A stretch of DNA of 64,000 nucleotides from Vanilla planifolia (Eukaryota; Streptophyta; Magnoliopsida; Asparagales; Orchidaceae). Below are positions 51,201 to 62,290 of the stretch, piece after piece. Below the pieces are notes generated by a model that was not told the DNA's origin, ran no database searches, and saw only the letters and a program-made list of their open reading frames with translations. Each line of letters begins with the position of its first letter. The first letter of the stretch is position 1. A program made the position numbers and the translations under genes. The stretch spans positions 13,797,755 to 13,861,754 of the forward strand of contig CM043868.1 of NCBI GenBank assembly GCA_023846275.1, read 5' to 3'.

Positions 51201-54200
51201 GTGTCTCCCTTAAAAATTTGACTTGAGATGGTATCTAATATTGGTTGAACTTGTTTGGTTTTGGATCCAAATACTTGAGAAGCAAATTGAATTGAAATGT
51301 TACCAATATATACAAACCAAAATCTACCAGAGCAAATTGGAATCAAACAAAATTGATTGATTTTCTTCTGGTTTGGTGCGTTTTTGAATATTTTTTAACA
51401 GCCTTAAGGGTAATTGTAACATTGCAAATTATGACAAGAAATCTGTCCAGAATAATTTTATAGTTTCACTAAACTGCAAGCCCTTCATACTCAAATGGTT
51501 TATCTGTTGTCACATATCTTTCATCCTATCTCTAACCTCCTGTTCATTGATGTATGTGTCTATTTTTTACCATCTAGTTTACTGTGTAACTGTATGATGG
51601 TTTACAGGTTATTAGAGTGGAATGATGGATACTATAATGGTGATATTAAAACTCGGAAGACCACACAAATAACTGCGTGTAAAGCTGATCAACTGGGTTT
51701 ACAGAGAAGTGAACAGTTAAGAGAGCTATATGAGTCTCTTTCTACAGGTGATAGAAATTTGCAGAATAAAAGGCCTGCTTCATTATCACCTGAAGATTTG
51801 ACAGATGCAGAATGGTACTATTTGGTGTGCATGTCATTCACGTTTAATTTGGGACAAGAGTATGATATCTTCAAACCTCAAGTCATCATTCTTAATCCTT
51901 GCCCTTGCTGTTTTATTGACTATTCATCTTTAAAATTTTTTCTTTAACTGGTCAGTTTAGGGTATGCTTTAGATTGCAATTTTAAATGCAGCAAATATAT
52001 TTTCTAGGAACTTAATATACTATGCCCTTGTAATTTATGCAGGATTTCATTACATATTGTTATCTTGCAAGACAAAGAAAACCTTACATATCTAAATGTT
52101 TTTTTACTATCGTTTATTTCTCATCCTTTGCCTGAATTCTTTGGCCTCATCTAGATGTTATAGAGATTAATTTATACCTCTTATGTTTGCATGTCATAGA
52201 GAATGAATTCTATCTTTCTTTTGTTACGTCTGTATGAAATTAATATCTTAGATTTTGCCATTTGTAATTGTCAATGCCAATTTGATTTCATCTGATGCAT
52301 GTCATGCCCTGGGAACTTTTCCATTTTCTAAATCTTTTAAAAGTGCAACAAGATGATTATGCATGGTTTAATCTTCAGTTAAATTTGAATGTTGACCAAA
52401 TGAGGCAGCGTCTGGACCATTTAATATACTGAACAACTAATGGGCTGTGGTTTCTCTTGCTCAATAGAAGGTGCGGGGATTTGCATCTCATCAAATGAAA
52501 ATTGATCAGGAAACATTATTGTTAAATTTGTTTAATGTTTCTTGTCTTCCTGCATGTTTTTGCATGTTTGCTTCTGCTCAAAACTATTTTTGAAGTGAGT
52601 GATCTGCAAACCCATATATAGTTTTTAAAATAAATGCTTCATTTTCCTTATTGCTCACCTACATAATTGTTCCTTGTTCCCCCCAGCTTGCCTGGAAAAG
52701 TGTACGAGTGCAATGAATTTATCTGGTTATGCAATGCACAATTAGCTGAAAACCAAATCTTCTGTCGCTCTCTTTTAGCAAAGGTTAGATCCTTGCTTAG
52801 ACATATGCCAAGTCAAATTTTGTTTTATCATGAAAATGCAATGCTGATTTCTTCATTTTCTTTAATTGCAAAAATGATCTACTAAAACGGATTTGCAACA
52901 CATGGTTCTTCAGAGTGCGTCTATTCAGGTGAGGATTCTTTCTTGATAAAGATGAGATTGTACAGTTGTTTTATTGTTTTACGTTATCAATTTGAAATGA
53001 TTGATGAACATTGATGGTTTTATTACCATTTCCATCTTTAAAATTGAGCACAGCAACAAGTAAATTTATCATGGAAGATACAATTATAGAGCTGTCGACA
53101 TTTTTTTTTTGTTTTGCTGGAAAGTTCTTCAGAAATTTGACTACATAAGAATGAGATCTCTAGAAGTTATATTATATAAGAACATCATGTCTTAGAAATC
53201 AGTTCCATATGTTCATTTTTCTGGACATCAAAGCAGAAAAACTTCAGAAAGGAAAAGACTAGAATTAGTTAATGACTTGCTCGTATAGTGCGCTAAATTT
53301 TTCTTTCTACTGCACTATAATGGTTTACCTTTTCCTCTTTTAATCCAGAATGCCTTCACTTGTGAAAATACGTGGTAAATGTAGTTAAGTTTTATTACTG
53401 AATACAAGTTTAATATCAAATTTGCCTCCAACTTGCAGACTGTTGTGTGCCTTCCGTTCATGAATGGTGTTCTAGAGTTTGGAACATCGGATCTGGTAAA
53501 TTTCTTCCTAGTTTAAAGATTCAAGGAATCTAGTCAATTGTTCTGGTCATCCTCTTTTCTTGCTTTGACTCCCTTTATATTTATTTAACTGGTTCTTATC
53601 TGAGTGAAGGTTATGGAAGATTCCAATTTTGTAAAAAGCATAATAAGTTCATTTTGGGATTTGCAACTCCCAGCTTTTTCGGAAAATTCAACATCTAGTC
53701 ATCCACTGGCAGGAAAAGAGGATGAGAATGCATGCACAATTCTGGATAATAAAGTAGAAGGTACCATGTTTTTGGAGAATCCTGCTTTAATCACTTAGAA
53801 TTGTTCTCATGTCTTTCCATTTGCTTCCAATGCTTTGAACAAAGAAACAGAGTTCTTCCTTGATAATGCGACTGAGCATCATGCAAGTATCTGCAAAGAA
53901 ATAATTTACACTCCTGATGGCAGCTCCAATGTTCCTAACAAAGGCACCAAGAGAATGACCGGGTTATTGGAAGGACAAATGGGGCATTTGATGGATGATG
54001 AGTTTAGTAATGTTGTTCATGAGCATTTCAGCTGTGGTTTCCTTACTTCTCCCAGGGGTGAAAGAGTAAAAAGAAACATGCTTGATGTTACCCAAGTAGA
54101 TAATCATGCACATCTTTGTTCCTTAGATGCTGATGGTGATGGCTTGCATTACGCTAGCACTATTTCGGCTGTTCTTGCTTCCTCGAAAGAGCAAACATCA

Positions 54201-55403
54201 TTTCTAGGCTTTCATTTTAAGAATTGTTCTAATGAGTCAAGCTTTAGTATTTGGAAAGAAGGCCCTAAGGCTTCAAAAATTCACTCTAAAACTCCACAGA
54301 GAATGTTGAAGAAGATTCTAATTGATGGTAAGTGGATGAACGATCGACAAATGAAATACCAAGAAGAGAAAGAAGAGAATGTTGCCAGGAATAAATCATT
54401 CAAGTCAGAGGCAGATGACACAAATGCAAACCATGTCTTATCAGAGAGGAGGAGGAGAGAGAAGCTCAATGAGAAGTTCGTCATTCTCAGATCACTGGTC
54501 CCTTCAATCAGCAAGGTATTAAGATGGTATATCATTGAAGTCAGGCCACATACAACATTAATATTAATTTGAGTTTTTCTAAGATAACCAAATGGAGATG
54601 CATATACATAAATTCAACAATCTGAGAATGTTTTGAAATCAGTAGCTCTTTGGGACAAGAATTTCAATGTTACTTGCTTAGCACATGATGTATTAGGATG
54701 TGCAAAATGAAATGCTTACCAAATTCAAAATTTGACTGATTTACAAGATAACTGGTCTTTCTTTTAACATTTGTTTGCATATCATGATTTTTGGGTTCTG
54801 GGGATTTCTTTAGGTTGACAAGGCATCCATACTTGCTGACACCATTGAATATCTTAAGGAGCTTGAGAGGAGAGTCGAAGAGCTGGAATCCTGTAAAGGG
54901 GATACAGATCTTGGCATGACAAAAAGAAGTAGCTACCCAGATATTGCAGAAAGGACATCTGATAACTATGGCAACAATAGGCTCGACTGCCAAGTAACAT
55001 CAACAAAGAAGAGAAAAGCTTGCGACAACAATGAGGCAGAAGGCGAACATCCATTGCTTTCAACGAAAGGTGGAGCAGTTGACATCAATGTCACCACGAT
55101 GGAGAAAGAGGTGCTTGTAGAGATGCAGTGTCCATGGAGAAATTTCTTGTTGCTTGACTTGGTGGAAGCTATGAGCAACATCCAGTTAGACGTTCACTTG
55201 GTGCAGACATCCACAATAGATGGTTGCCTTGCAATCACGATGCGAGCCAAGGTCAGCTTTGATCTAAGCAAGGTATATGTGATTTCGATAAAGAATTTCA
55301 AACTATGTTAAATTTGATGTCAAATTTGCTGCAGTTTGTGAATACTGTTATAGTATCTCCATGGATGATCAAGAGAGCGCTTCAGAGAGTTGTTACCAAG
55401 TGA
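48143..55403 (+). CDS. Subgroup IIIf bHLH transcription factor (GL3/EGL3/R-Lc type), eight coding exons with an in-frame TAG
   Basis: Exons are 48143-48258, 51608-51859, 52687-52783, 52914-52928, 53439-53495, 53610-54515, 54814-55272 and 55335-55403, all with GT-AG introns and consistent phases. The joined frame has 656 codons, about the family's usual 600-650. The N-terminal MYB-interacting region shows WSYAIFWS (25-32), GYYNGDIKTRK, RSEQLRELYESL and DAEWYYLVCMSF. An acidic middle follows. The bHLH lies at about 453-506 with the DNA-contact set H454, E458, R462 intact. A basic KKRKACD stretch is at about 546, and an ACT-like C-terminal domain spans about 573-650. Family members join R2R3-MYB and WD40 proteins in MBW complexes that control anthocyanin and proanthocyanidin genes and trichome or root-hair fate. 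Codon 242 (53796-53798) is TAG. Either a 90-nt in-frame intron removes it or the allele makes a 241-residue truncated protein. A possible polyadenylation signal AATAAA is at 55807. Confidence 0.9.
49644..49859 (+). repeat. Tandem duplication, two 108-bp copies, in bHLH intron 1
   Basis: Two adjacent copies both begin near CTCTGGCTCTCATAT and end near ATTTGAGCTTAATGT. They differ at only a few positions, which indicates a recent local duplication. Neither copy has an obvious function. The rest of the 3349-nt intron 1 (48259-51607) shows no gene or element I recognise. Confidence 0.85.
51608..51859 (+). CDS. bHLH gene, coding exon 2 (MYB-interacting region)
   Basis: The acceptor is TTTACAG. 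The exon restores Gly39 and reads LLEWNDGYYNGDIKTRKTTQ through SPEDLTDAEWYYLVCMSFTF. The donor is GTATGA in phase 2. It carries most of the region that binds R2R3-MYB partners in the family. Confidence 0.92.
52687..52783 (+). CDS. bHLH gene, coding exon 3
   Basis: The acceptor is CCCCCCAG. The exon completes Asp123 and then encodes LPGKVYECNEFIWLCNAQLA and ENQIFCRSLLAK, ending in phase 0 at GTTAGA. The LPG...IWLCNA...F.RSLLAK pattern is the conserved family block. Confidence 0.9.
52914..52928 (+). CDS. bHLH gene, coding exon 4: 15-nt micro-exon
   Basis: AGTGCGTCTATTCAG encodes SASIQ. It is bounded by TTCTTCAG and GTGAGG. Family proteins read SLLAKSASIQTVVC without a gap, and the flanking exons end in AK and begin with TVVC, so these five codons are needed. 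Confidence 0.88.
53439..53495 (+). CDS. bHLH gene, coding exon 5
   Basis: The acceptor is ACTTGCAG and the donor is GTAAAT. The exon encodes 19 residues, TVVCLPFMNGVLEFGTSDL, matching the family's TVVCFPxxxGVxExGxT block. Confidence 0.9.
53610..54515 (+). CDS. bHLH gene, coding exon 6 (acidic region and first half of the bHLH), interrupted by TAG
   Basis: The exon has 302 codons in one frame, from VMEDSNF to VPSISK, with a single stop at 53796-53798. After the stop the frame stays open and keeps family blocks: DDEFSN, SLDADGDGLHYASTISAVLA, a WKEG-like segment, RMLKKIL and the basic region LSERRRREKLNEKF. The acceptor (TGAGTGAAG) is weak for a plant intron, but the protein context requires it. 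The donor is GTATTA. Confidence 0.85.
53761..53850 (+). other. Possible 90-nt exitron-like intron inside bHLH exon 6
   Basis: The segment starts GTACCATG and ends AAACAG. It has a T/C-rich stretch at about 53801-53836 and contains the in-frame TAG. Its length is a multiple of three. Removing it joins codon 230 as G+AG and gives an uninterrupted 626-residue product. Against a constitutive intron: the reading before the TAG (TMFLENP) resembles a coding stretch that I recall from homologues. Splicing is inferred, not shown. Confidence 0.4.
54814..55272 (+). CDS. bHLH gene, coding exon 7 (second half of the bHLH to ACT-like domain)
   Basis: The acceptor is TTCTTTAG. The exon begins VDKASILADTIEYLKELERR (helix 2). 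It then has a Ser/Lys-rich linker with KKRKACD, and the ACT-like strand and helix EVLVEMQCPWRNFLLLDLVE followed by HLVQTSTIDGCLAITMRAKV. It ends in phase 0 at GTATAT. Confidence 0.92.
55335..55403 (+). CDS. bHLH gene, last coding exon
   Basis: The acceptor is GCTGCAG. The exon encodes FVNTVIVSPWMIKRALQRVV, then TK and TGA. Family C-termini end in a similar MIKQALQR helix. The intron before it (55273-55334) is only 62 nt. Confidence 0.88.
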   Translation, partial: FVNTVIVSPWMIKRALQRVVTK

Positions 55404-56440
55404 GAACGTTTGTTTCAGCTTGATGTGTAGATATCATGCTATCTTCAGGTGCGGAAGGTTTTTCTTCTTCAATTACATTACTTTTCTGTCCTAAGCAGTG
55501 ATTAAATTGTCTTCTCCAACCGTTAGATTAGCACAGCAAGAGCTTGTGAATTAAATGTATTGACTACTAAACGTATTATGCAATATCCAATGGAAAGAAT
55601 ACAGCTGACTTGTTTTACACGTTTAAGTATTGCTGACTGACTCAAGTATTGCATCATAGATATCAGGAAATCACATGATACGGCTTTTGTTTTTTCAAGT
55701 GAAGTCGTCTTTTTTAATTTTGTTGGAATATTAACATCAATCGTAGCAATCAGTTATTGCAGAAATATAGTAGTGATGTTGAGGCTCATTCATCTCAATT
55801 TTTGACAATAAACCTTCAAAATAGATGAGATCAATTTCGTTGCTAAATTTGGTGATTTTAATGCTCACATTACAGCTATTGGTATTGCATCCTATTGTTC
55901 CCAACAATCCTAAAATATGCCCCGAAGTTTCTTATATATGGCACGGCCTAAATCTCTTAACTATTTTTTCAATTATTTGATGTCGATAATGCTACCTATT
56001 GAGGGGCCCTTTTAGGAATTAGATGAAGACAAACGTGTGACTAGGAACTTGCACTAAAAAAATTCAAAGTGAAAAAGCGTCTTGGAAATAAAAAAACGGG
56101 AGATAAAAAATAGGTAGAATATTTTTTTCAGAGTTTTTTCTCTCTAAAAGAATGATGGTTGTTAAAGAGTTTAGTATTTATGGAAATCTCACAAATGTTG
56201 GAAGATCTCTACTCTCTTAAGAGGGTATTTATAAACTAGTCTTGGTGTGTGCATTAATCTACAAATTGTTACAATAATTATAATATGCCAAACTTTTGAA
56301 TATTTGAGTAATTTTTCACGAGGCTAATAGGGAAGTGACATTGAGAAATCCCTTGAAAGACATTATTGGAAACTTTTGTACCACTCAAATGAGGCTTAAA
56401 GACAAATCGAGAAACACTTATAGAGTTATTAGAGAATGTC
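55404..56440. other. 3' flank of the bHLH gene
   Basis: Its first 400 bp probably hold the 3' untranslated region, with AATAAA at 55807 as one candidate polyadenylation signal. The remainder shows no gene. Confidence 0.4.
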
Positions 56441-56605
56441 ATACCTAGAGGTTGCTTAGAGAATAGTTTGCAGGGTGGTCAATGAACACTGGAGGTAGTT
56501 TAGTGAAGCTCAAAGGTGGTTTACAATTGATACAGGTGGTTGAAGAATTCCTAAAGGTTGGTTGGAGAATTCTCATAGGTTGGTTAGAAAATGCCATGTG
56601 ACCTT
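56440..56605 (+). repeat. Degenerate short tandem repeat, period about 30 bp
   Basis: Units of the form GGTGGTTxxxGAAxxTCxxAA recur about five times (GGTGGTTTACAATTG, GGTGGTTGAAGAATTCC, GGTTGGTTGGAGAATTC, GGTTGGTTAGAAAATGCC). They are in no open reading frame. Confidence 0.5.
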
Positions 56606-58100
56606 GAGAGAAAGTGCACTAGCACCAAGGTCAAGGAGTTTGCAATGATACATGTTTGTAATCCTAATAGTGTATGAAATGGACAGTTAGGATTGAGTAG
56701 GTCAATGCATGCATCTTCATTATTTCTTCAATTCTTTGCTTTAACAAGTTCTAAAGGCAAATATGTTCAGGAAGACAAAAGGATTAATGTGTTAGCTAAG
56801 AACTGAAGCATGTTTACTAAAAAAATGTTCTATACAAAAATGTTTTAATAAAAAAATATTTAGCCTAAGCACCTACTCCGCTCAAAGGCTTAGGCCAAGT
56901 GGCTCGAAGCACTGAGCATTAGGCCTTAGGTAGCCGTGGGTTAGGTGACCAGCTGAAACCGAGTCGGGTTAAGCCCAAGTCTCGATTAAGATACGATCAT
57001 GTAGTGGCTTGGGTTATCGAGTCAGCGCATCACTGTTGAACCCAGCTTAAGCTTATCAAGTTGAGTTAGACTTGAAATAGTCAAGTAGGGGATCAGGTTA
57101 GGTCGACATCGTGTATGTGCACAGTTGACTTGGGTCATGACCTCCTAAGAGTAGCAGGGGGCAACCAATCCCTTTTAAGCTACCTTAACCGTGTGGTGAA
57201 ACTAAGATAAACTACAAACTACAAATTGCATGTGTATTTTAGCAATATAGAACTAAAGTCATTGGCACCTGTATGCTTCCAAACTGGGAGCAAATCAGTG
57301 TTGTCCAATTGCATATTTTTGTTATCAAACGGTAGAGATTGCATCTGTCTCAAATAGGGATTATAGTCCATCTTACCATCCATTTGATGATTTATTGAAC
57401 GATCATGATTGGTTCCACCATTTTCAACTGTAGATCCCTTCTAACCATCCATTTGATTAGCTTAATCGAATGGTGAATATTAGTTTTGCTTTTGTGAACA
57501 ATTCTCTTGTGCTTCTCATCGTCCATCCAATACATGAGATTTAATGATTCAGATCAAATTCCACTTGGATTAGATCTGGACCATTTAACGAGTCTTGTAA
57601 TTGAGCGGCTCTTATTTCGTTCACCCAGATTGGATGGTTCCTACCTTTTGAGAAAGGTCAATTCTAGTCTTTAGAAGGGTTATTTGGACTTATTTTTGCA
57701 TGGATTATAAATAGAGATCATTTAACAACATTTAGGATTGATGAATCATCTTGAAAAACTCAAGAAACCTTTAAGAGAAGTCAAAATTAAGAGCATCATT
57801 CTTCATTGCGTGCTTGATAGAGCTGGGTTCTTTGATCATTTCTTGTTTCTACATCGCTCTTCTTCATTAAAGCATCATTAACATTTATATCTGTAGTTAT
57901 TATGTAATTATTGTTTGAAGAATTAAAAGGTGTAGCAGCTTTGTATGTGCTATCTTGTAAAGTTTTCATATTTTCTTGGAACTAAATTTCTTGTGCTTTT
58001 GGTATCTCATTGGAGCATCATATTATATTTGGTTTATCCTTATTGATTTATATAAAAGAGAGTGGTTAGTGAAAGTCCAATTAGGTGATTAAGGGTGGAT
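56606..58100 (+). mobile_element. Probable LTR fragment with TATA box
   Basis: A GC-richer block (56.86-57.19 kb) is followed by TATAAATAG (57706-57714) and a transcript-like stretch. The latter ends near TTTGGTATCTCATTGGAGC (58000), which faintly resembles a primer-binding site. The arrangement U3-TATA-R/U5-PBS is plausible but not proven. Confidence 0.35.
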
Positions 58101-58199
58101 GTAGGCTCAAGTTTTGGCCAAATTATTAAAAAAAATCTCTCTTTTGTTTTGTTGTAGTGTAATTTTTGTTTTCATTTTGTCAAATAATATTCTTAAAAT

Positions 58200-58634
58200 A
58201 AGACTTTTATTATTAAGCATAAGATTATTCTTTAATTGAAAAAATTTTTTGTAATAAAAAAGTTTTGTTATAAGTATAATTCATCCCTTCTCTTTTATGC
58301 TTTGAACCTCACACGATTTACATCATTTGTTAAGTCATATAATGGATTAAGTTATGATATTTATAAATACTATTATATTAATCAAATATTTTATTTTTTA
58401 TTTAGTTTCTCATATTTAGTAATATATAGTAATTCTAAATGAACTCTGATCAAGATGGAACAAGTATCATTAGACTTATCTCGATGAGTATTATCTAATA
58501 ATATTTTTATTTCTACATTTTAGAATACTTTTTTTTGTTTCTTTTGACATCTTTTACAAGATATTCTACATGCTTATAAATTAATCTAAGAATATTAATG
58601 TAATTTAATTACTTAAGAATTTTGGGATGTTATA
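58200..58634 (-). mobile_element. Head of an LTR-like repeat, inverted
   Basis: Read on the minus strand it starts TATAACATCCCAAAATTC at 58634, the same head as the R1/R2 copies. Downstream similarity fades quickly, so only the head is supported. Confidence 0.4.
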
Positions 58635-58689
58635 GAACCAAATTATTAAGTTATATGGTGTGCAAAATTTTATCATGTTAAATATGAAA

Positions 58690-58854
58690 TCAAAGTTCAT
58701 ATCATAGTTTTTTTTGGAGGTATAAGATGCATTCAGTACATAATTGAAATTTGGCATAACTTTTCATTATCAGAGTGATGGTCAAATTGAGTGGACAATA
58801 AAGATTTTAGAGTATATGTTAAAATTATATATATTGGATTTTATAGGGAATTAG
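58690..58854 (+). pseudogene. Fossil Ty3/gypsy integrase
   Basis: After a broken FFWRY piece, 58744-58854 is open and encodes LKFGITFHYQSDGQIEW followed by TIKILEYMLKLYILDF, then TAG. The F-H-x-Q-S-D-G-Q-x-E-x-T block with a following LE-ML helix is the diagnostic gypsy integrase core. The usual Pro of FHPQ is Tyr here and Arg of ER is Trp. The fossil is clearly dead. Confidence 0.75.
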
Positions 58855-61800
58855 GATTTTCATTATTTTAACACAAAAAATACATACCCCAACTTCTTCC
58901 AAAATGATAGTTATCTTTGATAATATTTACATATAATAATAGTTATCAATCAAACATTAAAATGATATATTATATAATAATATATGGGAAAAAAATATCA
59001 AACATTATTGTGTTAGTATGAGAAATTAAAAACATCACTTATAGGAATAGAGATAATGCTTGAAGCAACAAAGATGGTGCAAATTATAAAGAAAGGGATA
59101 TAAAAAGGCACAAGATCATTAGAAAAAAAATCAAAATATAAAACAGAGGAAAACAAAATTCTAGATAGGAGATCACATATTTCTCAAGTGAATTTTATGA
59201 AATGAGTTACAATATTTGGTAAGGGAGAGAAATTGAAATCAAGATACATAAGATACTTTCAAATCATTGAAAGATGTGTGAAAAGCATATTCAACAGCCT
59301 CATCTTTGGTACTAAATGAAATATATAGTACATTCCATGTATTCTCCTTGAAAAAAATTGTGGCAAATCTCACCCATTCGATAACGCATGATCCAATTAT
59401 TATGGAAGTAAAACCATATTTGAGTTATGAATAAAGACTAATAAACATTTAGTAATTAAAATAAAATAATTATGTTTCAAGTTATTCTAATAGTTAAAGT
59501 TCAATGGGATAATCAAACAAAAAAAAGCCACTTTGAAACTAGGAGAGGAGATATAAAACATTATCTTGATCTATTCTAAATTTTGAGTACAAAATTCTCA
59601 TGATGTTAGATCAATCCCAAAATGAGGGAAGTGAATATAAAATGATGATTTAAAATATTAAGTAAAAAACAAATGTTTGAAAAATATATAAAATAATAAT
59701 AATTTGTGGAAAAAATAAATTTAGAGTTTTTTGAGGGATTGTCCAATGTGACTATTAAAAAGCCCAATGTTATTGAGAATTAGGAGGAGAATATCAGTCA
59801 ACATTTTGACAATTATGAGATTTAGATGATAGCTTGTTTCAGACAACAATTAGATAGTTTGACTTTGGTCTATTGAGAGATCAAAAAGTTTGATAAGATT
59901 ATTAGACAAGCTAATAATTTTTAGGAATTTATCTAGAGACTTTGTTAGATGTTGAAGGTATGGCTCTTATTAATTGCCTAATGCTTTTAAATGGTCTAAC
60001 AAAGAGACTAGATGGTTTGATAAGGATCTAGAGGATAATTAGATGATTTATTTGTTGCATAAAATAGTCTTAATAATATGAATTAATTAATTGGTTAATA
60101 ATCAAGGTGAAAAAATTAATGTAAATGAGTTTAATAAATACTATATGAGATGTGAACAAAAATAATCTATATAATATATGGGTGTAACCTAACAAAAATA
60201 TAGTATGCATAAGTTCAGCAAATGAAGAAAAAAGATATAATCAAGAGTTATCACTACTATAGTACTCCAAGTAAGCATGTTATTCAATTATCTATATATT
60301 TGTTTACTGATTGATGCATTGCAATAGAATACTTCTTTTATATACTATGAAAGTAAAACTCGTGGATGAGCAGTGATACTGACTTTATCTCATATTTCTA
60401 TAACCTTATTGCCTTCAAATCTTTGTTTAAATTCATATAGCATATGATAAAAACATGCATGGAGTGATACCTTGAGATAAAAAGGAAAACATCATAGTAA
60501 ATAAAAGAAGTAAACATGGTTGACATAGAACATGATATTATACAAAATATTCTAAAATTCTTATTAACCAAAAAGAATGAGCTTATTGGTATAAAAAATA
60601 TAGTTCATTCCAATGAACAATTATGGATATAATCCATTGGAAACACCTGATTATGAGAATACATAAAAGATAACTAATGAACTAGTAATAAGATAACATG
60701 ATCTTATGATAAATATAGAAATCCATGAATGGTAAATAGTCTTGTCAAAAATAAAAGATCATATGGAGCTAAAATTGGATATAAAACAAAATAAATGCTT
60801 CATAAAAAGAGATTAAAGCATTGCATGGACATATTTTATATATGTATTTTTATTTTTGTTTATAACATCTTACATGTATTATTATTATTTAGAATTTGCT
60901 TGTTTAGCTTATTGTAATGGCTTTGCTTATATTTTGACTTACGTTTTAACTTGGATGCATATTATTAGACTCCAAAAGAATAGTTAAAAAAGATGGTTAT
61001 ATAGTATTATTAGTTTGGTATTAAAAGTTTAGTGATATATTAAGATTTAGATATTTGTTAAATTGTAATAATGTGTTTCTATAACAGCAAAATGAATTTT
61101 TCAATTTATTTCCTTTATATTTTCACTACAAACATAAAATATAATTTTGTTTATCTTATTTTCATTGAAATGAAATCCAAGTTTTTATATTACTATCACT
61201 GTGGTTTTTCTTATGTGTATAAATGGTTTAGTTAACTTCATAAAATGGTATAAAAACTATTGTATTTAATATTATGCTTAAAAAAAAGGAAAAAATGGAT
61301 AAATTTCATGATCATGGGTATGATCGTGATTTGCCCTTAATTGTTTTGATCATTTATTCTATTGCTAAACATGTAATGTATGAAGAGAGAGGGGAATGGA
61401 TGTTGGTGATGTTTCAAGAAAGAAGAATCACTAAGAAGTAGCTCTCATACAAAACTTCAAGAAGGGGGTAAGTATAAATTATTTCACTTTGACTATAGAG
61501 AAGAGAATCTAAGTGTGTATATGTAATTCATGGAGAACCTTTGGTCTATACATCAGTAGTTTAGTAACAACAAAACTATTTTATTATTTTATTAATATTT
61601 TTTAAGTTGTTTCAAATTATGTATCTTAAGAATAAATAAGTAAATCATTTGAAGAGTTTGGTCATTGACTCAAAAGACTCATTGATAATATTTGGTAAAA
61701 CTGCAACTAGCACCAAAAGATACTCCAAGCTTGAGCACACTTATAGAAGAATTTTATGAAGTCTTTTTATCTTTGTATTAGTATGTAAAACCTATAATAA

Positions 61801-62040
61801 TATAGTTAAGGTGTTAAGACAAATGGTGAGATTTTAAGCAAAAGTGTTAAAAGTTTGTAAGCATACTTCTCTTACAACACATCATTCTTAGGTTTGTTTA
61901 AGACAAACATTTAAATAAGATTCTTTTTATCTTCAAGAAATGTCTTATTAATAATTAAAAAGATGTGTTTACATTCACAAAATATGCCCAAAATACTTAT
62001 AAGTAAAAAATTTAAAGATGCCAAAAATTGAACATATAAC
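58855..62040. other. AT-rich sequence, probably retroelement debris
   Basis: At 59.75-60.1 kb short phrases such as TTAGATAGTTTGA and GTCTAACAAAGAGACTAGATGGTTTGATAAGGATCTAGAGG recur loosely. No protein motif was recognised. Confidence 0.35.
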
Positions 62041-62057
62041 ATAATATGGTTCTCAAA

Positions 62058-62290
62058 TAGTTTAGTATAATCAATACATTTTTATGACTATTGTATAATA
62101 TAATATTAGGATAATATAGTATGATTAATATATTTTGAGCTTTCATACAGTACAATCATAAGATAAAATATTATAATTAATATTATGAAGGGGTGAGCAA
62201 ATAGATCCTGAGAATTTTATATAATATAATCCTCAAATAATATAACATGATCAACACATTTAAAGCTTATTATATAATACAATCATAGAA
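62058..62290 (+). repeat. Degenerate tandem repeat, unit about 53 bp
   Basis: Units follow TAATATAGTATGATTAATATATTTTGAGCTTTCATACAGTACAATCATAAGA. Recognisable copies start near 62058, 62111 and 62237, with a decayed one between. Each contains ATAATAC/GTATTAT-type palindromes like those of the LTR-like family. Confidence 0.55.

Noticed and set aside
54281-55181. Minus-strand frames opposite the bHLH exons
   Set aside because: They are shadows of the real plus-strand exons, which carry the conserved motifs.
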